The position numbers were made by a program, and so were the translations under genes. A stretch of 64,000 nt of DNA from Paeniglutamicibacter antarcticus_C (GTDB lineage Bacteria > Actinomycetota > Actinomycetes > Actinomycetales > Micrococcaceae). The notes below the pieces were generated by a model. It did not search any database and had not been told where the DNA came from. It saw only the letters and a list, made by a program, of their open reading frames with translations. Positions 44,108 to 53,700 of the stretch are shown here, piece after piece (position 1 is the first letter of the stretch; each line of letters begins with the position of its first letter). The DNA lies in the NCBI RefSeq assembly GCF_039544305.1, contig NZ_BAABLK010000028.1, positions 1 to 64,000 of the forward strand, read 5' to 3'.

Positions 44108-44874
44108 GGCCTGTGCGTGTCCACTTCCTGGAAGAACTCGATGGAACGGGCGAAAATTTCTTCCGCCTCATAGTCAAGCGTGGCTACATGGTAGCTGCGC
44201 GTCAACCGTTTCACCTCAAGGTGGACACGGGCATCGAGCCCGGCCACCAGGGTGTCGAAACTGGATTCGGGAACCACATGGTCCAGATCCGAGCGAAAAA
44301 CGATCACCGGTGCGGTGATCCGCGGCAGCTTTGAGATGGTCTCCTTGAAGAGCTTGCGCAGCTCGTGGACCCCTGCCACCGGAGTGCGGCCATAGGCATG
44401 CTCGTCGCCGCCGGGCTTGGCGATGTCATTGGCGATGCCCGGCACGCTGGGGGACAGGAAGCGCAAGAACCCGGTAAACGGTGCCAGCGGGGACTCGATG
44501 GTCAACCCGGGGTTCACCAGCGCCACCCCCGCCACCGCATGGGTCGAGGCCAGGTTCAGCGCCAGGGCCCCGCCCATCGAGAGCCCCGCGACGAAAACGC
44601 GTTCGTGGGTGGCGGCCAGTGCCGCGAACCGCTGGTGCACAGCATCGAGGATCTCGGTGTATTTCTTGGTGGCCAGGTCCTGCCAGGTGGTGCCGTGGCC
44701 GGGCAAAAGCGGTACGTCGACGGTGTATCCGGCTTCGGCAAAGGCGTTGGCCCACGGCAACATGCCCGCCGGGCCAGCGGTGAATCCGTGGATCACCAGC
44801 ACCGCCTGGCCGTTGGTGCCGTCGTGGTGGAACGGTACGTTGGGGCCGGAAGCGGCCGTCGGTGTCTTTGGCAT
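44104..44874 (-). CDS. alpha/beta hydrolase, carboxylesterase type
   Basis: A 256-residue alpha/beta hydrolase resembling bacterial monoglyceride lipases/carboxylesterases. Oxyanion segment LVIHGFTAGPAGM, nucleophile elbow GLSMGG with the serine, an Asp in FRSDLDHVVP, and the His in TRSYHVATLD. Substrate unknown; neighbourhood of fadD and plsC suggests lipids. The ATG at 44874 has AGGAG ten bases upstream. It is divergent from plsC. Confidence 0.88.
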   Translation of the reverse strand: MPKTPTAASGPNVPFHHDGTNGQAVLVIHGFTAGPAGMLPWANAFAEAGYTVDVPLLPGHGTTWQDLATKKYTEILDAVHQRFAALAATHERVFVAGLSMGGALALNLASTHAVAGVALVNPGLTIESPLAPFTGFLRFLSPSVPGIANDIAKPGGDEHAYGRTPVAGVHELRKLFKETISKLPRITAPVIVFRSDLDHVVPESSFDTLVAGLDARVHLEVKRLTRSYHVATLDYEAEEIFARSIEFFQEVDTHRP

Positions 44875-44970
44875 CTCTAGCGTGCTCCTAGGCGGATCAA
44901 GGGGAAGCGCCAACGTATTGCACGGGCACCTGAGTCGTGCCGAGTGTGACCGTTGGCGTTGTTTTGCCTA

Positions 44971-44987
44971 CAGTTAGAGCCTAACTG
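44971..44987. promoter_or_regulatory. 17-bp palindrome between the hydrolase and plsC
   Basis: CAGTTAG-AGC-CTAACTG is a perfect inverted repeat with 7-base arms in the divergent intergenic space, and a second palindrome GGTGATCACC lies at 44995-45004. The layout fits a repressor site acting on one or both genes. The cognate factor is unknown. Confidence 0.45.
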
Positions 44988-45088
44988 AGAACCCGGTGAT
45001 CACCACCAGGTCCCGGGCACACGCCGTCCGGATCCTGGGGGCCGCCGTTTTTTGACCATCTACCTCAGCCCGGAAGGCATCCAAACGC

Positions 45089-45796
45089 ATGTTCTACCAA
45101 TTCATGAAGCGGTTCATCGTCGGACCGCTGGTAAACGTGTTCTTCCGGCCGTGGGTCAAGGGGCTGGAGAACATCCCCGATACCGGCGGTGCAATCCTGG
45201 CCAGCAACCACCTTTCGGTCTCCGACTCGATCTTCCTGCCCGTGGCGGTGAGCCGTCCGGTGATCTTCCTTGCCAAGAGCGACTACTTCAACGGCCGCGG
45301 ACTCAAGGGCAGGGTCACCGGCTGGTTCTTCCGGATGATCAACCAGATCCCGATGGACCGATCCGGCGGTGCGGCCAGCGCCAACTCGTTGGGTGCCGGC
45401 GCCCAGGCGCTTGTCGATGGCAGCCTGCTGGGCATCTACCCAGAAGGGACCCGCAGCCCCGATTCCAGGCTCTACCGTGGCAAGCTCGGGGTCGCGAAGC
45501 TGGCGCTTCAGGCACAGGTCCCGGTGATTCCGATCGCCATGATCGGCACCGACAAGGTCCAGCCCATCGGCAAGCGGATGCCCAACATCCGCCGCGTCGG
45601 AATGATCGTGGGTGAACCACTGGACTTCTCCCGGTACGCCGGAATGAGCGAGGACCGCTTCGTACAGCGCTCGGTGACCGACGAGATCATGTATGCCATC
45701 ATGCGCCTCTCCGGCCAGGAATACGTGGACACCTACGCCGCGACGGTCAAGGCACAGCTCGATGCCGAACGCCGCGAGGCCGGCAAGAAGAAGTAG
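45089..45796 (+). CDS. plsC: 1-acyl-glycerol-3-phosphate acyltransferase
   Basis: A 235-residue PlsC acyltransferase for phospholipid synthesis at the membrane. The catalytic NHxxxxD box is NHLSVSD; the other conserved blocks are GIYPEGTRSPD and VPVIPIAMIGT. A basic tail (RREAGKKK) follows. GGAAGG lies upstream of the ATG. Next to aroF and pknL, as in Mycobacterium Rv2176-Rv2182. Confidence 0.93.
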   Translation: MFYQFMKRFIVGPLVNVFFRPWVKGLENIPDTGGAILASNHLSVSDSIFLPVAVSRPVIFLAKSDYFNGRGLKGRVTGWFFRMINQIPMDRSGGAASANSLGAGAQALVDGSLLGIYPEGTRSPDSRLYRGKLGVAKLALQAQVPVIPIAMIGTDKVQPIGKRMPNIRRVGMIVGEPLDFSRYAGMSEDRFVQRSVTDEIMYAIMRLSGQEYVDTYAATVKAQLDAERREAGKKK

Positions 45797-45880
45797 CGCG
45801 CCGCCAGGGAACCGGCGGAACTGTGACCGCCGGGCTCCGCGGGTTACGCAGCGAATGCCCGTCGCCGCACCCAACCGGTT

Positions 45881-45886
45881 TACCCT
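45881..45886 (+). promoter_or_regulatory. -10 element for leaderless aroF
   Basis: TACCCT lies exactly six bases before the GTG at 45893. The purine stretch GAAGG directly abuts the start and is too close to serve as a ribosome site, so a leaderless transcript is the better reading. Confidence 0.45.
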
Positions 45887-45892
45887 TGAAGG

Positions 45893-47290
45893 GTGACTCA
45901 GCTATCTTCGACTTCCTCATCGCCCGGACAACCACCGGCCGGCCCCGCAGCCGACCCCGCCCTGGACATCTGGCGCACGTTGCCCATTGCCCAGCAGCCG
46001 ACATGGAGCGAGCACCCGCACTATGCCGAGTCCATCCGTGAACTCGGTTCCCGGCCGCCGCTGGTCTTTGCTGGCGAAGTCGACGTGCTGCGTGAGCGCC
46101 TGGCCGCCGCCGCATCGGGCCGCGCCTTCCTGTTGCAGGGAGGGGACTGTGCCGAGACCTTCGCCGGGGCTACCGCCGACAAGATCTCCGCTCGCGTGAA
46201 AACCATCTTGCAGATGGCCGTGGTGCTGACCTACGGCGCCTCGATGCCGGTGATCAAGATGGGACGCATGGCCGGGCAGTTCGCCAAGCCGCGTTCCTCC
46301 AACGACGAGACTCGCGACGGGGTAACGCTGCCGGCCTTCCGCGGTGAGATCGTCAACGGCTTCGACTTCACCCCTGAATCCCGCGAGCACAATCCGAAGC
46401 GCATGGTCGATGCCTACAACACCTCCTCATCGACGCTGAACCTGATCCGCGCCTTCACCCAGGGCGGCTTCGCGGATCTTCGCTCGGTGCACTCGTGGAA
46501 CCGAGGCTTCATGGCCAACCCGGCGCACGCCGCCTACGAGCAGCTCGCCGGCGAGATCGACCGCGCTGTGAAGTTCATGGACGCCTGTGGCGCCGAGTTC
46601 GAGGCGTTGAAGCGCACAGAGTTCTTCGCTTCCCACGAGGCCCTGCTGCTTGACTACGAGCGCGCACTGACACGCACCGATTCACGCACCGACCAGCCTT
46701 ACGACACCTCGGGGCACTTCCTGTGGATCGGGGAACGCACCCGCCAGCTCGACGGCGCGCACGTTGATTTCCTCTCCCGGGTTCGCAACCCGATCGGCGT
46801 CAAGCTCGGACCGACGACCACCCCGGACGACGCCCTGGCGCTGATCGACAAGCTGGACCCGAACCGTGAGCCGGGCCGCCTGACCTTCATCACCCGCATG
46901 GGTGCAAAGAACATCCGCGAGAAGCTGCCGAACCTGGTCGAGAAGGTCACAGCCTCAGGGGCCCAGGTCCTCTGGGTCACCGACCCGATGCACGGGAACA
47001 CCGTGACGAGCGAAAACGGCTACAAGACCCGCAACTTCGACGACGTGATGGACGAAGTCCGCGGCTTCTTCGAGGTCCACGACTCGCTGGGCACCTTCCC
47101 GGGCGGCCTGCACGTGGAAATGACCGGCGACGACGTGGCCGAGTGCCTCGGCGGTGCCGACCCGATCCGCCAGGAACAGTTCGACGACCTGTACGAGTCG
47201 GTCTGCGACCCGCGCCTGAACCACAAGCAGTCCCTGGAAATGGCCTTCCTGGTCTCCGGGGCACTGGCCAAGCGCGGCCCCCGCGACTAG
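45893..47290 (+). CDS. aroF: class II DAHP synthase
   Basis: A 465-residue class II (plant/mycobacterial-type) 3-deoxy-D-arabino-heptulosonate-7-phosphate synthase, first step of aromatic synthesis. Diagnostic blocks: AFLLQGGDCAETFAG, KMGRMAGQFAKPRSS, RGFMANPAHAAYE and DPMHGNT. It gives the chorismate that feeds tyrA in this window. GTG start; likely leaderless. Confidence 0.95.
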   Translation: MTQLSSTSSSPGQPPAGPAADPALDIWRTLPIAQQPTWSEHPHYAESIRELGSRPPLVFAGEVDVLRERLAAAASGRAFLLQGGDCAETFAGATADKISARVKTILQMAVVLTYGASMPVIKMGRMAGQFAKPRSSNDETRDGVTLPAFRGEIVNGFDFTPESREHNPKRMVDAYNTSSSTLNLIRAFTQGGFADLRSVHSWNRGFMANPAHAAYEQLAGEIDRAVKFMDACGAEFEALKRTEFFASHEALLLDYERALTRTDSRTDQPYDTSGHFLWIGERTRQLDGAHVDFLSRVRNPIGVKLGPTTTPDDALALIDKLDPNREPGRLTFITRMGAKNIREKLPNLVEKVTASGAQVLWVTDPMHGNTVTSENGYKTRNFDDVMDEVRGFFEVHDSLGTFPGGLHVEMTGDDVAECLGGADPIRQEQFDDLYESVCDPRLNHKQSLEMAFLVSGALAKRGPRD

Positions 47291-47296
47291 CTAATT

Positions 47297-47347
47297 ACAC
47301 CGATGGCCGGGTGCCTTCCCACTGGGAAGGCACCCGGCCATCGGTGT
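47297..47347. terminator. bidirectional terminator between aroF and pknL
   Basis: A perfect 24-base-pair stem (47297-47320 with 47324-47347) around the loop ACT, between convergent genes; core GGCCGGGTGCCTTCCC. It is the most stable hairpin seen in the window. Confidence 0.92.
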
Positions 47348-47381
47348 GTGCGGGTGGCACACTGTGGCTCCCTGAGTGCTG

Positions 47382-49553
47382 CTAGACCACGACCAACCGG
47401 ATCACGGAGCCCTCCGGGGCGGTTCCGCCCGAGGGGCTCTGGGAGCGGACGGTTCCGAAGAACCCTCCGAGGAACTCCTCGACCTTGACATCGAACCCGA
47501 GTCCCTCAAGCGTGGCCTTGGCTTCGCTGATCTGTTTGCCCTGCAAGTCGGGTACCTCTATCATCTTTGGCCCGCGGGAGACCACATATTCAACGGTGCT
47601 GCCACGTTCGAGCTGCCCGCTTGAGGGCTTCTGTGACATCACCTTCCCCGAAGCCACCGAGGTGCTGTATTCCTCACCGGCGGACTTTCCGTTCAGCCCG
47701 GCCGCCTTCAAGATGGCTTCCGCTTCCTTCGGGGTCTTTCCCAACACCTCCGGGACGTCAACCGGTGCGGGACCCCTGGAGATGGTTAGTGCGATCTTTG
47801 CGCCCCGGCGCAGTTCCTCTCCGGCAACAGGATCCTGAGTCAGGACGGTTCCCCTGGCGACTTCCTCGGAATACTTCTGCTTGATATTGCCGACTGCCAG
47901 CTGTGCGGACTTCAGGTCCGCCTCGGCATCTGATTGCTTGCGGCCGCTTAGGTTCGGGACGGTGAAGAGTTCGGGTCCCATGGAGACAAAGAGCTCGAGT
48001 CCTTGAAATCGACGGATCGTTTCCCCAGCGACGGGTTCACTTCCAACCACGAGGCCGCGCTCGATCTTTTCGTCATACACGTCTTGGGTGGCGGCGTGCA
48101 CCCCGGCTTCATCGAGTTGCTGGACCGCTTCGCTGGCGCTGACCTTGGTCAAGGTCGGGATGTCGAAGGGCGCCCCAGGACCCATGCCGAAGAAAAGGCT
48201 GACTGCGGCAACAACCCCGGCCACGACTACCAGCACGATCCCGATAAGCCATTTGCGCTGTGTCGGGATCCGCGGAGTCAACTGATGCGTCGGGATCTGT
48301 GCGTCCTTGCGCCAGGCAACCTCTGCCGCCTTGGCGCTCCTCTTCGCTTGACGGGCGGAAATGGGCCGCTGCATCTCAGCTGCCACGCCGGGATCGGTCT
48401 GTGGTCCTGGCATCCGGGCGCCGTCGAACACCTGGGTGTGTTCGGGCCCGGCGAAGAGGGTGGTGTGCTGCCCCGGGACTCCCAAAGCCGTGGTGGCATC
48501 CTCGTTGGATCCCTGGGAGTCGGAATCCGGAGCCTCATAACCGGGCAGAGCCATCGTTGCTTCGCCGCCGTCGTCCCGTCCGGCGGCCATGGAGTCGCGG
48601 TATTCCTGTGCCAGCGCCAAGCGGTCATGCACCGTGGTGTGCGGGGAAACGGCCGTGGGTATCAAGTCCTTGACCCCGCCCAGGGTCTCCGAGTCCAGGT
48701 CCAGCTGTTCGGCGGTGAGCGAGGCATGGATCTGTTTCAGGTCGCTGAGCAGGAATGCAGCGTTCTGCGGCCGGTCCTCGGGATCCTTGTTGGTGCAGTA
48801 AGCAACCAGTTCATCGAGTTCGCTTGAGAGCCCGGGGACCAGCTCCGATGGAGCGGGTACCTCGTCGTTGATGTGCTTGAACGCGAGCCCGTAGACACTT
48901 TCGGAGCTGAAGGGCTGGTGCCCGGTGAGCAACTCGTAGGCGATGATGCCCACCGCGTAGATGTCGCTGCGCTCATCGGATGGCTCGCCCTTGGCCAGCT
49001 CGGGGGAAATGTATGCGGCGGTGCCGAAGAAGTTGGTGGCGTTGGTGTGGGCGGTGGAGGCCCGCGCCAAGCCGAAGTCGGCGACCTTGATGCTGCCCTC
49101 GTCGGAGATCAGCACGTTGGCGGGCTTCATATCGCGGTGCACGATGCCTTCATCGTGCGCGATGGACAACCCGGTACAGATAGCCTGGAGCACCACCAGG
49201 GCCTGTCGGGGGGTGTAGCGACCGCGTGCAGCCAAGGATTCGCGCAGGTTCAGCCCGCGCACGTATTCCATCACCATGTAGGCGGTGGAGCCCGAGGCAT
49301 GGTGGTCCAGGATGCCCACGATGTTGTCGTGGGTGAGCCCGGAGGCAATGATCGCTTCGGAGGCGAAACGTTCAAGGACTCCGGGGTCGGAGGACAGATG
49401 TGAGTGCAGGACCTTCACGGCGACCGTGCGGTGCAGGCGCACGTCGATTCCACGGTAGACGGTTGCCATTCCGCCGTCGGCGATGCGGGCATCGAGCCGA
49501 TAGCGATCATCAAGCGTCGTGCCTATGCGGGGGTCTATGTGTGGCGCTGTCAC
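47382..49553 (-). CDS. pknL: serine/threonine protein kinase with four PASTA domains (PknL type)
   Basis: A 723-residue membrane kinase. The kinase domain (residues about 15-280) has Lys47 in VAVKVLH, HRD at 139-141 and DFG at 159-161. A long linker leads to one membrane helix (about 440-462, LIGIVLVVVAGVVAAV), then four PASTA repeats outside the cell (beginning FDIPTL, FTVPNLSG, VDVPEVLG and IEVPDLQG). PASTA domains bind muropeptides or lipid II. Position beside aroF and plsC marks it as PknL; the GTG start at 49553 is used. GarA (31714) is a plausible substrate of one of the cell's kinases. Confidence 0.93.
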   Translation of the reverse strand: MTAPHIDPRIGTTLDDRYRLDARIADGGMATVYRGIDVRLHRTVAVKVLHSHLSSDPGVLERFASEAIIASGLTHDNIVGILDHHASGSTAYMVMEYVRGLNLRESLAARGRYTPRQALVVLQAICTGLSIAHDEGIVHRDMKPANVLISDEGSIKVADFGLARASTAHTNATNFFGTAAYISPELAKGEPSDERSDIYAVGIIAYELLTGHQPFSSESVYGLAFKHINDEVPAPSELVPGLSSELDELVAYCTNKDPEDRPQNAAFLLSDLKQIHASLTAEQLDLDSETLGGVKDLIPTAVSPHTTVHDRLALAQEYRDSMAAGRDDGGEATMALPGYEAPDSDSQGSNEDATTALGVPGQHTTLFAGPEHTQVFDGARMPGPQTDPGVAAEMQRPISARQAKRSAKAAEVAWRKDAQIPTHQLTPRIPTQRKWLIGIVLVVVAGVVAAVSLFFGMGPGAPFDIPTLTKVSASEAVQQLDEAGVHAATQDVYDEKIERGLVVGSEPVAGETIRRFQGLELFVSMGPELFTVPNLSGRKQSDAEADLKSAQLAVGNIKQKYSEEVARGTVLTQDPVAGEELRRGAKIALTISRGPAPVDVPEVLGKTPKEAEAILKAAGLNGKSAGEEYSTSVASGKVMSQKPSSGQLERGSTVEYVVSRGPKMIEVPDLQGKQISEAKATLEGLGFDVKVEEFLGGFFGTVRSQSPSGGTAPEGSVIRLVVV

Positions 49554-49653
49554 TTAACGATCGTAACCAGTGGTAGTGGGTGGGGGAGCATGCAACACGG
49601 AGTCCGGGGCCTTCATGCACTGCCGAATGGGAAGGCGGTGGCGCCCAGATGCA

Positions 49654-49690
49654 GCTGAGGGGTCGGTTCCCGTGGAACCGACCCCTCAGC
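49654..49690 (-). terminator. terminator behind whiB1
   Basis: A perfect 17-base-pair stem (49654-49670 with 49674-49690) around loop CGT, core GAGGGGTCGGTTCC, between the whiB1 stop and the pknL start on the minus strand. Confidence 0.88.
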
Positions 49691-49717
49691 CCTACGTGCT
49701 GTGGAACACCTTTGGAA

Positions 49718-49966
49718 CTAGGAAGCCCGGCGTGCCCGAGCCGCCCGGCGCTTGAGCGCCCGACGCTCATCTTCGCTCATGCCGCCCCAGACCCCGGCGT
49801 CCTGGCCGGACTCGATGGCCCATGCCAAGCAGGTGTCCACGACGGGACACCGTCGGCACACACTCTTGGCTTCTTCGATCTGGAGAAGGGCCGGTCCGGT
49901 GTTTCCTACCGGGAAGAAAAGTTCCGGGTCCTTGTCCAGACAAGCCGCGCGGCTACGCCAATCCAT
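49718..49966 (-). CDS. whiB1: WhiB-family iron-sulfur regulator, WhiB1 type
   Basis: An 82-residue Wbl protein. The four [4Fe-4S] ligands are Cys9, Cys37, Cys40 and Cys46 (CxxC then C-x5-C), followed by the GVWGGMSEDERRAL turn and a basic tail (KRRAARARRA) for DNA. The near-perfect match in length and motif to mycobacterial WhiB1 (an essential NO-responsive regulator that binds sigma A) supports the symbol. AAGGAG lies 11 bases before the ATG. Confidence 0.95.
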   Translation of the reverse strand: MDWRSRAACLDKDPELFFPVGNTGPALLQIEEAKSVCRRCPVVDTCLAWAIESGQDAGVWGGMSEDERRALKRRAARARRAS

Positions 49967-50143
49967 GCTTGTTGATGCTCCTTGGGTTTAGGAAAAGTGA
50001 GGGGTTCGCCCACGGATATGAACCGGGGCAAAAGCAGGAGAACGGAATGGATGCCATACCCGAACGACTGCCTAACAAGGTTTTCATGTTACGTTCACGT
50101 AAACAAGGCTCCTGTGTTGCCAATACTCCTGCTTCCTTGAGTG

Positions 50144-50203
50144 CTTGGTCACAAGCGCTCGTTTTATTCCGCCAAGTAACAGGTTCCGCCCCTTGTGACA
50201 AGG
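50144..50203. promoter_or_regulatory. paired CTTG...CAAG palindromes upstream of whiB1
   Basis: The 330-base divergent region has two related palindromes, CTTG-GTCA-CAAG (50144-50155) and CCTTGTGACAAGG (50191-50203), and a half-like TTTGTCACA (50229-50237). An inverted repeat TTACG-TTCA-CGTAA lies nearby (50090-50103). These may be factor sites for whiB1 or the gene at 50294; the rest of the region shows no gene. Confidence 0.4.
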
Positions 50204-50281
50204 GCCTTTGTTGATCGGTTGCCGGGTCTTTGTCACACATTCTGGTGAGCCCGGCTTTGGCCTACCGTGCGGTGCCCGTAC

Positions 50282-50287
50282 TAGATT
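50282..50287 (+). promoter_or_regulatory. -10 element for a leaderless membrane-protein gene
   Basis: TAGATT is followed by exactly six bases and then GTG (50294), directly followed by ATG. This is the third case in the window of TANNNT-N6-start. Confidence 0.45.
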
Positions 50288-50293
50288 TGAGGG

Positions 50294-50737
50294 GTGATGA
50301 ACCAGCCAGTCCCAGAACCCAGCCGTCCGGCCACCGAACGCCGCCCCCTTTCGGTGCTGGTCATTTCGGCGGTCCTGGCCATTGAGGGGCTCGCTGTGCT
50401 CACCTACGCCTTGGCGTACGCCCTTCAATTGGGCGAGGCCGGTGTCCTGGGCATGGGGGCACGGATCTTCATGCTGGTGTTGATCATCGCTGCCGGCGCC
50501 TGGCAGCTTTTCGTCGCTTACAGCTTCTTCGCCGGACGTGCTTGGACACGTGCCGCGGCGCTGATGTGGCAGGTCTTCCAGATCATTCTGGCTATTCCCT
50601 ACTTCCAAACCGGTGATGTACTGATGGCTTGGCTTTGGCTGGTCCCGGCAGCACTGATCATCGTGCTGCTTTTCGACCCGCGCACCACGGCCTTCCTGGG
50701 CGACCGTCCGACGACGGAATCAACTTCCGCCGAATGA
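50294..50737 (+). CDS. small four-helix membrane protein
   Basis: A 147-residue protein with four hydrophobic helices (VLVISAVLAIEGLAVLTYA; IFMLVLIIAAGAWQLFVA; AAALMWQVFQIILAI; LWLVPAALIIVLLF) and polar ends. It occurs in many actinobacteria as an uncharacterised membrane protein. It starts with GTG-ATG (50294/50297) and is divergent from whiB1. No function is assigned. Confidence 0.8.
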   Translation: MMNQPVPEPSRPATERRPLSVLVISAVLAIEGLAVLTYALAYALQLGEAGVLGMGARIFMLVLIIAAGAWQLFVAYSFFAGRAWTRAAALMWQVFQIILAIPYFQTGDVLMAWLWLVPAALIIVLLFDPRTTAFLGDRPTTESTSAE

Positions 50738-50795
50738 TCGGACTTCGTTGTCGCTACAGGCGAAGCAAAACCTGGGTTCTTTGAGCGGTATGGCT

Positions 50796-53700
50796 TCACG
50801 GTAAGCGATTCACGCATTGGACCTGGCGCAGGGTTCCTCTGTCGAAGACCATGGCCCTGCCCCTGATGCTTGCGGCGGCAGGAGGGAGCCTGAAACCGCT
50901 GGGATCGGCGTCCGCGCCATACCGCGGATCCAACACGAGGAACGACCGCTGGTCGCGTACCGCGGAAGTGAGTCCCAGTTCAAAGAGTAGCCTCGGTCCC
51001 GGTTCGGCACTGAGAACCACCTGCATCCCGGATCCCAGCAGCACCTCGATACTCCGCGAAGCCTGCGCCAAACGCGCATCGGCCCGACCAATCAACACTC
51101 GTGTGGCATGTGGGTGGCGTTGGAGGAATTCCTCGATTCGCGTTGGCAGCTCGTCGTTCGGGGCCAGAAACACGGTGTGACCGGCCTCGGGTGCGCCCAA
51201 AACAGCCAGATGCTCAAGCAATGTCCCCTTGCCCGAGCGCGCATGCCCCAGGACAAGCCCGCAAGACCCGGGGGACCAAACGAACGTGCGGTTATCCGGT
51301 CCGCAAAGTCCGATGGCCAACGCCGGCGCCCCGTCGGTATCGGTGGCAACCTCCAGATTCCCCTTTGCCGGAGGGACCGAAAGAACCGGAGGCAGTTGGT
51401 CGGGGGAGAGGTCCCGTGGCAGCGGCAGCGAACGCATCCACGTCTTTGGAACCTCTTCCTTGGGCAGCGGCAACGACGCCGGACTGTCCAGCAGCTGGAA
51501 TTCGGTGCCCAGCTCGGGCTCGTCCGGTCCCAGCTGCAGGCCACGGCCCACAAGAGCCGGGATCTTTCGCATCCGTGGCCAGCCCATGAGAGTCTCGGGC
51601 CCGGCGCCGCGGGGAAAATACCATCGTGTTTCGCACAACGATGCAGCTCGTGAACTTCCCAGTTCCCGGTCCCCGCAGATCACCAGGGCACTCCCGAGAT
51701 CCGGTGCAGTGCGTGCAAAAGCCGTCAACAGCGCCTCGAGATGCATGAAGACGCTGGCTTCCAGCACTTGGGCCCAACCGCCGAGCCCGCACACCAGCAA
51801 CAGCACGGGCCCGATGCGTTCGCGTCCGCTTAATTGCAGCAGCAACTCATTGATACCCCAGATGTCTCCCGGGCCGAAGTAGCCCGCCACCGCAGGATGC
51901 CCATGCAACTTGGCTAACGTCCCGTTGCCGTCGAGCAGCAACGTGGGCAGGGTGAAAGCCCCGTAGCTCATGGCATGGATAAGCAGCTCCGGCACCCGTT
52001 CAATACCCGAGGCCGGCAGCCCGCAGACCAACAGACGGCTGGTGGTGCGCGGATCGAGGACCAATGCCGAGGCTTGCGGCAAGCGCGGTCGGTCGAGCAA
52101 TCCGATGACACCTTGATGTGGGGGTACTTGTCGCAGCACCGCGCGGCCAACGGCCGTCAGGTGTTCGGGCAACGCTGCCGAAAATGGATTCTGCGCGGGT
52201 TCGGCCCCGGCATGCCTGTTGATGATGCGCTCGACTATGCCGGCAAGTTCCTCCTTGGGGTCCACCGGCAGCGGTGCCGTGGACGGTTCCGGGTCTTCGA
52301 TCCTAGATTCCAGCCCGGCAACTCCAAGCGCCTCGCAGAACAGCATCTCACCGAGGTTTTCTCCGTATGCCCGAAGGACCGCGGGGACGGAAGGTCGGGA
52401 GTTGACCCGTGCCCGGAACTTGACGAGCGGGCCGCCACCACGCCTGATAAACGCCATGCCCGGCGTCGCCGCGTCCAGCCGTGAAGCGTCGGCCCGGCCG
52501 ACCAGGTCGATGGACTCCGCCTCTCCAATGGTGCGCAACGCGATGACGCTGCCGATATTCGCACGCAGGGGAGCGCTGACGGTCCCGGCGGGTCGTTGGG
52601 TGCTGAGCACCAGATGAATGCCCAGTGAACGGCCGACGGTTGCGATGTGAACGACCCGTTCCAACGCATCGGGCAGCTCCGTGGCAAAGACCCGGAACTC
52701 GTCGATGAGGACCACCAGCTTGGGCAGAGGCGGGTCACCGGGCTTGCGTAAACGGATGTAGTCCCTGTGGTCGGTCGCCGCGCATCGTGCCAGGAACGCC
52801 TCGCGACGTTGCAGCTCGTTGCCCAACAGTTCCAGGAGCCGCTCGCCGGCGGCGGCATCCAAGTCCGAGATGAAGAGCTGGACATGCGGCAAGCTACGCA
52901 GCGGTGCCAGCGTCGCTCCGCCCTTGAAATCCACCAGGAGAAAAGCCAGATCCCCGGGTCCCGAACCCGCGGCCAGACCGAGAACCAGGGTACGCAGCAA
53001 TTCCGATTTTCCCGATCCGGTCGTCCCCGCGACCAATATGTGTGGTCCGTCCGCGTCAAGATCCAGACGCAACGGGCCCTCTTCCGTGTCCCCGACGATG
53101 ATGGCCGTGCAGGGTTCCGATCGAGGTCCCGCATCCAGTGCATCGGAGTGCCCTGTGTCGGTCAACGGCAGCATCCGGCCCACGGCGCATGCCAGCGCAG
53201 ACAGTCCGATCCCTTCGATGGCAACGTGCAGGGATCGCTCTTGGGCATTGGGGGACGACCCCGTGGGATCCATATTCAGGCCTCCCGGTCCGCCTCGCGC
53301 TGGGGCCGAATCGGTGGAGTTTCCGGCAGAGCGTGCTTTAGAGCGCAGTTTTGAAGTCTTTGCCTCGGCACCCGCAGTCGGTGCGGGGCGAAGCCAAGGG
53401 TTGCACCCGAGGCCTGCTGGATGCAACAGGATGCGCTGGAAGGCGCAATCGATCAACACGTCCGCCCCGCCGGAAGGCGAAGGGCCCCCGCAATACAGCC
53501 AAGCAGCGGCAACCCCAGAAGCGCTGTCCTGCATGCCGGGCTTTCCCCGCTGCCCTCTTGAACAGATGAGAACCACGACGGTTGGTCGGCTATCGATCGG
53601 AATGGTGGCACCGACCGGAAGCATCTGGACACCTGGCAGCATCGCAAACTCGCTGGGCAGGAAACTGGCCGGCCCCTGCACAACCACCCTGAGCGTGCCG

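Noticed and set aside
45065..45874. Minus-strand ORF over plsC
   Set aside because: Antisense shadow without motifs.
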